The position numbers and the translations under genes are program-made. Shown piece by piece: positions 41,597 to 42,292 of a stretch of DNA of 42,292 bases. This DNA is from Ferruginibacter sp. (lineage in GTDB: Bacteria; Bacteroidota; Bacteroidia; Chitinophagales; Chitinophagaceae). The number at the start of each line of letters is the position of its first letter. The stretch's first letter is position 1. Location of the stretch: positions 1 through 42,292 of the forward strand of contig NZ_JACMOO010000095.1 of NCBI RefSeq assembly GCF_014377975.1, read 5' to 3'. The notes under the pieces are model-generated. The model saw only the letters and a program-made list of their open reading frames with translations, was not told where the DNA came from and searched no databases.

Positions 41597-41743
41597 CAAT
41601 CTTTTTGAAATTCGAATAGCTGGTTAATTCCTCGGCATCCGGAACTGTTGCTTTAATAGCCTGGTGAATTTTTCAAGTGCAGCCTGATCATTTTCTGGTT
41701 GAGCATCAATGTATGCGTCAATATCTTTTGGAATAAATTTCAT
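41597..41743 (-). pseudogene. DUF1801-family N-terminal remnant, frameshifted
   Basis: From ATG 41743 the frame reads MKFIPKDIDAYIDAQPEND and AALEKFTR, the start of a DUF1801 protein, then goes out of frame; the adjacent frame continues AIKATVPDAEELTSYSNFKK, matching the usual VPDAEE block. After this the sequence runs directly into the AIM24 remnant. Thus only the first ~50 residues of the usual ~120 are left, with one frameshift. The join looks like a deletion that fused two neighbouring genes. Confidence 0.7.
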
Positions 41744-41813
41744 GATGGCAATATTTTCTTCCTTGTCAGGGTTGACATATACTGATTGATCTACTCCTTA
41801 CAAAATTATACCT

Positions 41814-41957
41814 ATGCTATTTATCGTGGTTACTGTTGCCTTGGCTTTCAAAATATTTGTGTTGAAAGAAATGTATTTTAATGTTCCTGAAATTGCAGCT
41901 ATTTGTATCATTGTTTGGCTCCTGCCCGTTGCGTTTTTGCTGCTGGATTTTTCATAA
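41814..41957 (+). CDS. possible small membrane peptide (47 residues)
   Basis: An ATG-started frame on the plus strand encodes a hydrophobic 47-residue peptide (MLFIVVTVALAFKIFVLKEM, then PEIAAICIIVWLLPVAFLLL), which could form two membrane helices. It overlaps the 3' end of the convergent membrane-protein gene by 50 bases and has no recognised relatives or clear promoter, so it may be spurious. Confidence 0.2.
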   Translation: MLFIVVTVALAFKIFVLKEMYFNVPEIAAICIIVWLLPVAFLLLDFS

Positions 41958-42292
41958 AAAGAATACCAAAGTAAATTGCAAAAAGGGCGTATACTGCAGC
42001 TGCAGCCCATAGTAAGGGAGGTAAACCGGGGTTGGCCAATACTGCTTTTACAAGGGCAGGGGCACCTATCAAAAAATGAGTAAGATTAGCAACTATAATT
42101 GGTTTGTTGTAAATGCCCCCGAATACACCTGACCTTGTCATCCAGTTTAACATGGCAAAGCTAAAGTAAAGGGCACCTGAGATTTGTATCAGTAATACAA
42201 ATGGTTTAGAAGCAGCAGCATTAAAATACTGTAGTATTTCAGCAGGTAAAAAAGTAAATAGTAAACCTATTGTTGCTAATAGCAGGGCACTC
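41908..42292 (-). CDS. small polytopic membrane protein, 5' end outside window
   Basis: The frame is open from the window edge to a stop at 41908-41910, at least 127 residues. The visible part has about four hydrophobic segments (LLLATIGLLFTFLPAEIL, FVLLIQISGALYFSFAM, ANLTHFLIGAPALVKAVL, PLLWAAAAVYALFAIYFGIL) and a short basic tail KNPAAKTQRAGAKQ. A shorter version starting at Met (42153) would cut a helix, so the longer open frame is preferred. I do not recognise the family; no function is suggested. Confidence 0.7.
   Translation of the reverse strand, partial: SALLLATIGLLFTFLPAEILQYFNAAASKPFVLLIQISGALYFSFAMLNWMTRSGVFGGIYNKPIIVANLTHFLIGAPALVKAVLANPGLPPLLWAAAAVYALFAIYFGILFMKNPAAKTQRAGAKQ

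Overview
The window looks like a chromosomal piece of a Bacteroidota genome, probably a Chitinophagaceae-type free-living bacterium. This is inferred from AT-rich DNA, start codons with A-rich leaders instead of clear Shine-Dalgarno sites, promoter elements of the TAnnTTTG type, a TonB-dependent receptor, and the families present (DUF1080, DUF5686, NIPSNAP, bacterial serine palmitoyltransferase). No phage, transposase or CRISPR array was seen.

Layout. (1) 1-2996: end of a TonB-dependent receptor, cobS and cobC (last steps of cobalamin assembly) and a MarC-family membrane protein. (2) 3006-6235: a tRNA-Arg(CCG), two gene-poor stretches with decayed coding remnants, a YXWGXW-type lipoprotein and a stand-alone cyclic-nucleotide-binding protein. 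(3) 6412-23962: a large sugar-oxidation locus. One rightward block has a NIPSNAP protein and a DUF1080 protein. A leftward operon has a Gfo/Idh/MocA oxidoreductase, a TIM-barrel isomerase, a lipoprotein cytochrome c, a second DUF1080 protein and a ThuA-like protein. A divergent rightward operon has an MFS transporter, a Tat-exported TIM-barrel protein, three tandem GMC flavoprotein dehydrogenases, one gluconate-2-dehydrogenase-subunit-3-like protein, an alpha/beta hydrolase, another Tat-exported TIM-barrel protein and, after a terminator, an aldo/keto reductase. Together they fit a periplasmic 3-keto-glycoside pathway: oxidise C3 of a glycoside, pass electrons to cytochrome c, cleave the 3-keto-glycoside, import and reduce or isomerise the product.

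(4) 24341-34577: a sphingolipid locus. A MarR regulator precedes serine palmitoyltransferase (spt), a GNAT-type protein (candidate bacterial ceramide synthase) and an NAD-dependent epimerase-type reductase (candidate ceramide reductase). These are followed by a PgpA-type phosphatase, a DUF5686 outer-membrane protein, a CDP-alcohol phosphatidyltransferase, a DUF4833 protein, a fatty-acid hydroxylase and a PAP2 enzyme of the inositol-phosphoceramide-synthase type. The gene set suggests synthesis of 2-hydroxylated ceramides with a phospho-inositol-like head group, and perhaps their export. No inositol-phosphate synthase lies in the window.

(5) 34768-37682: an alpha subunit of a 2-oxoacid:ferredoxin oxidoreductase without a neighbouring beta subunit, and a Bax-inhibitor-1 family membrane protein. 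(6) 37728-41106: a leftward arsenic operon in transcription order SAM methyltransferase, arsR, arsM, acr3, arsC, with a promoter/operator-like site at 41114-41140. (7) 41152-42292: a terminator, two broken genes (AIM24/TIGR00266 and DUF1801 remnants joined end to end), and a small membrane protein cut by the window end.
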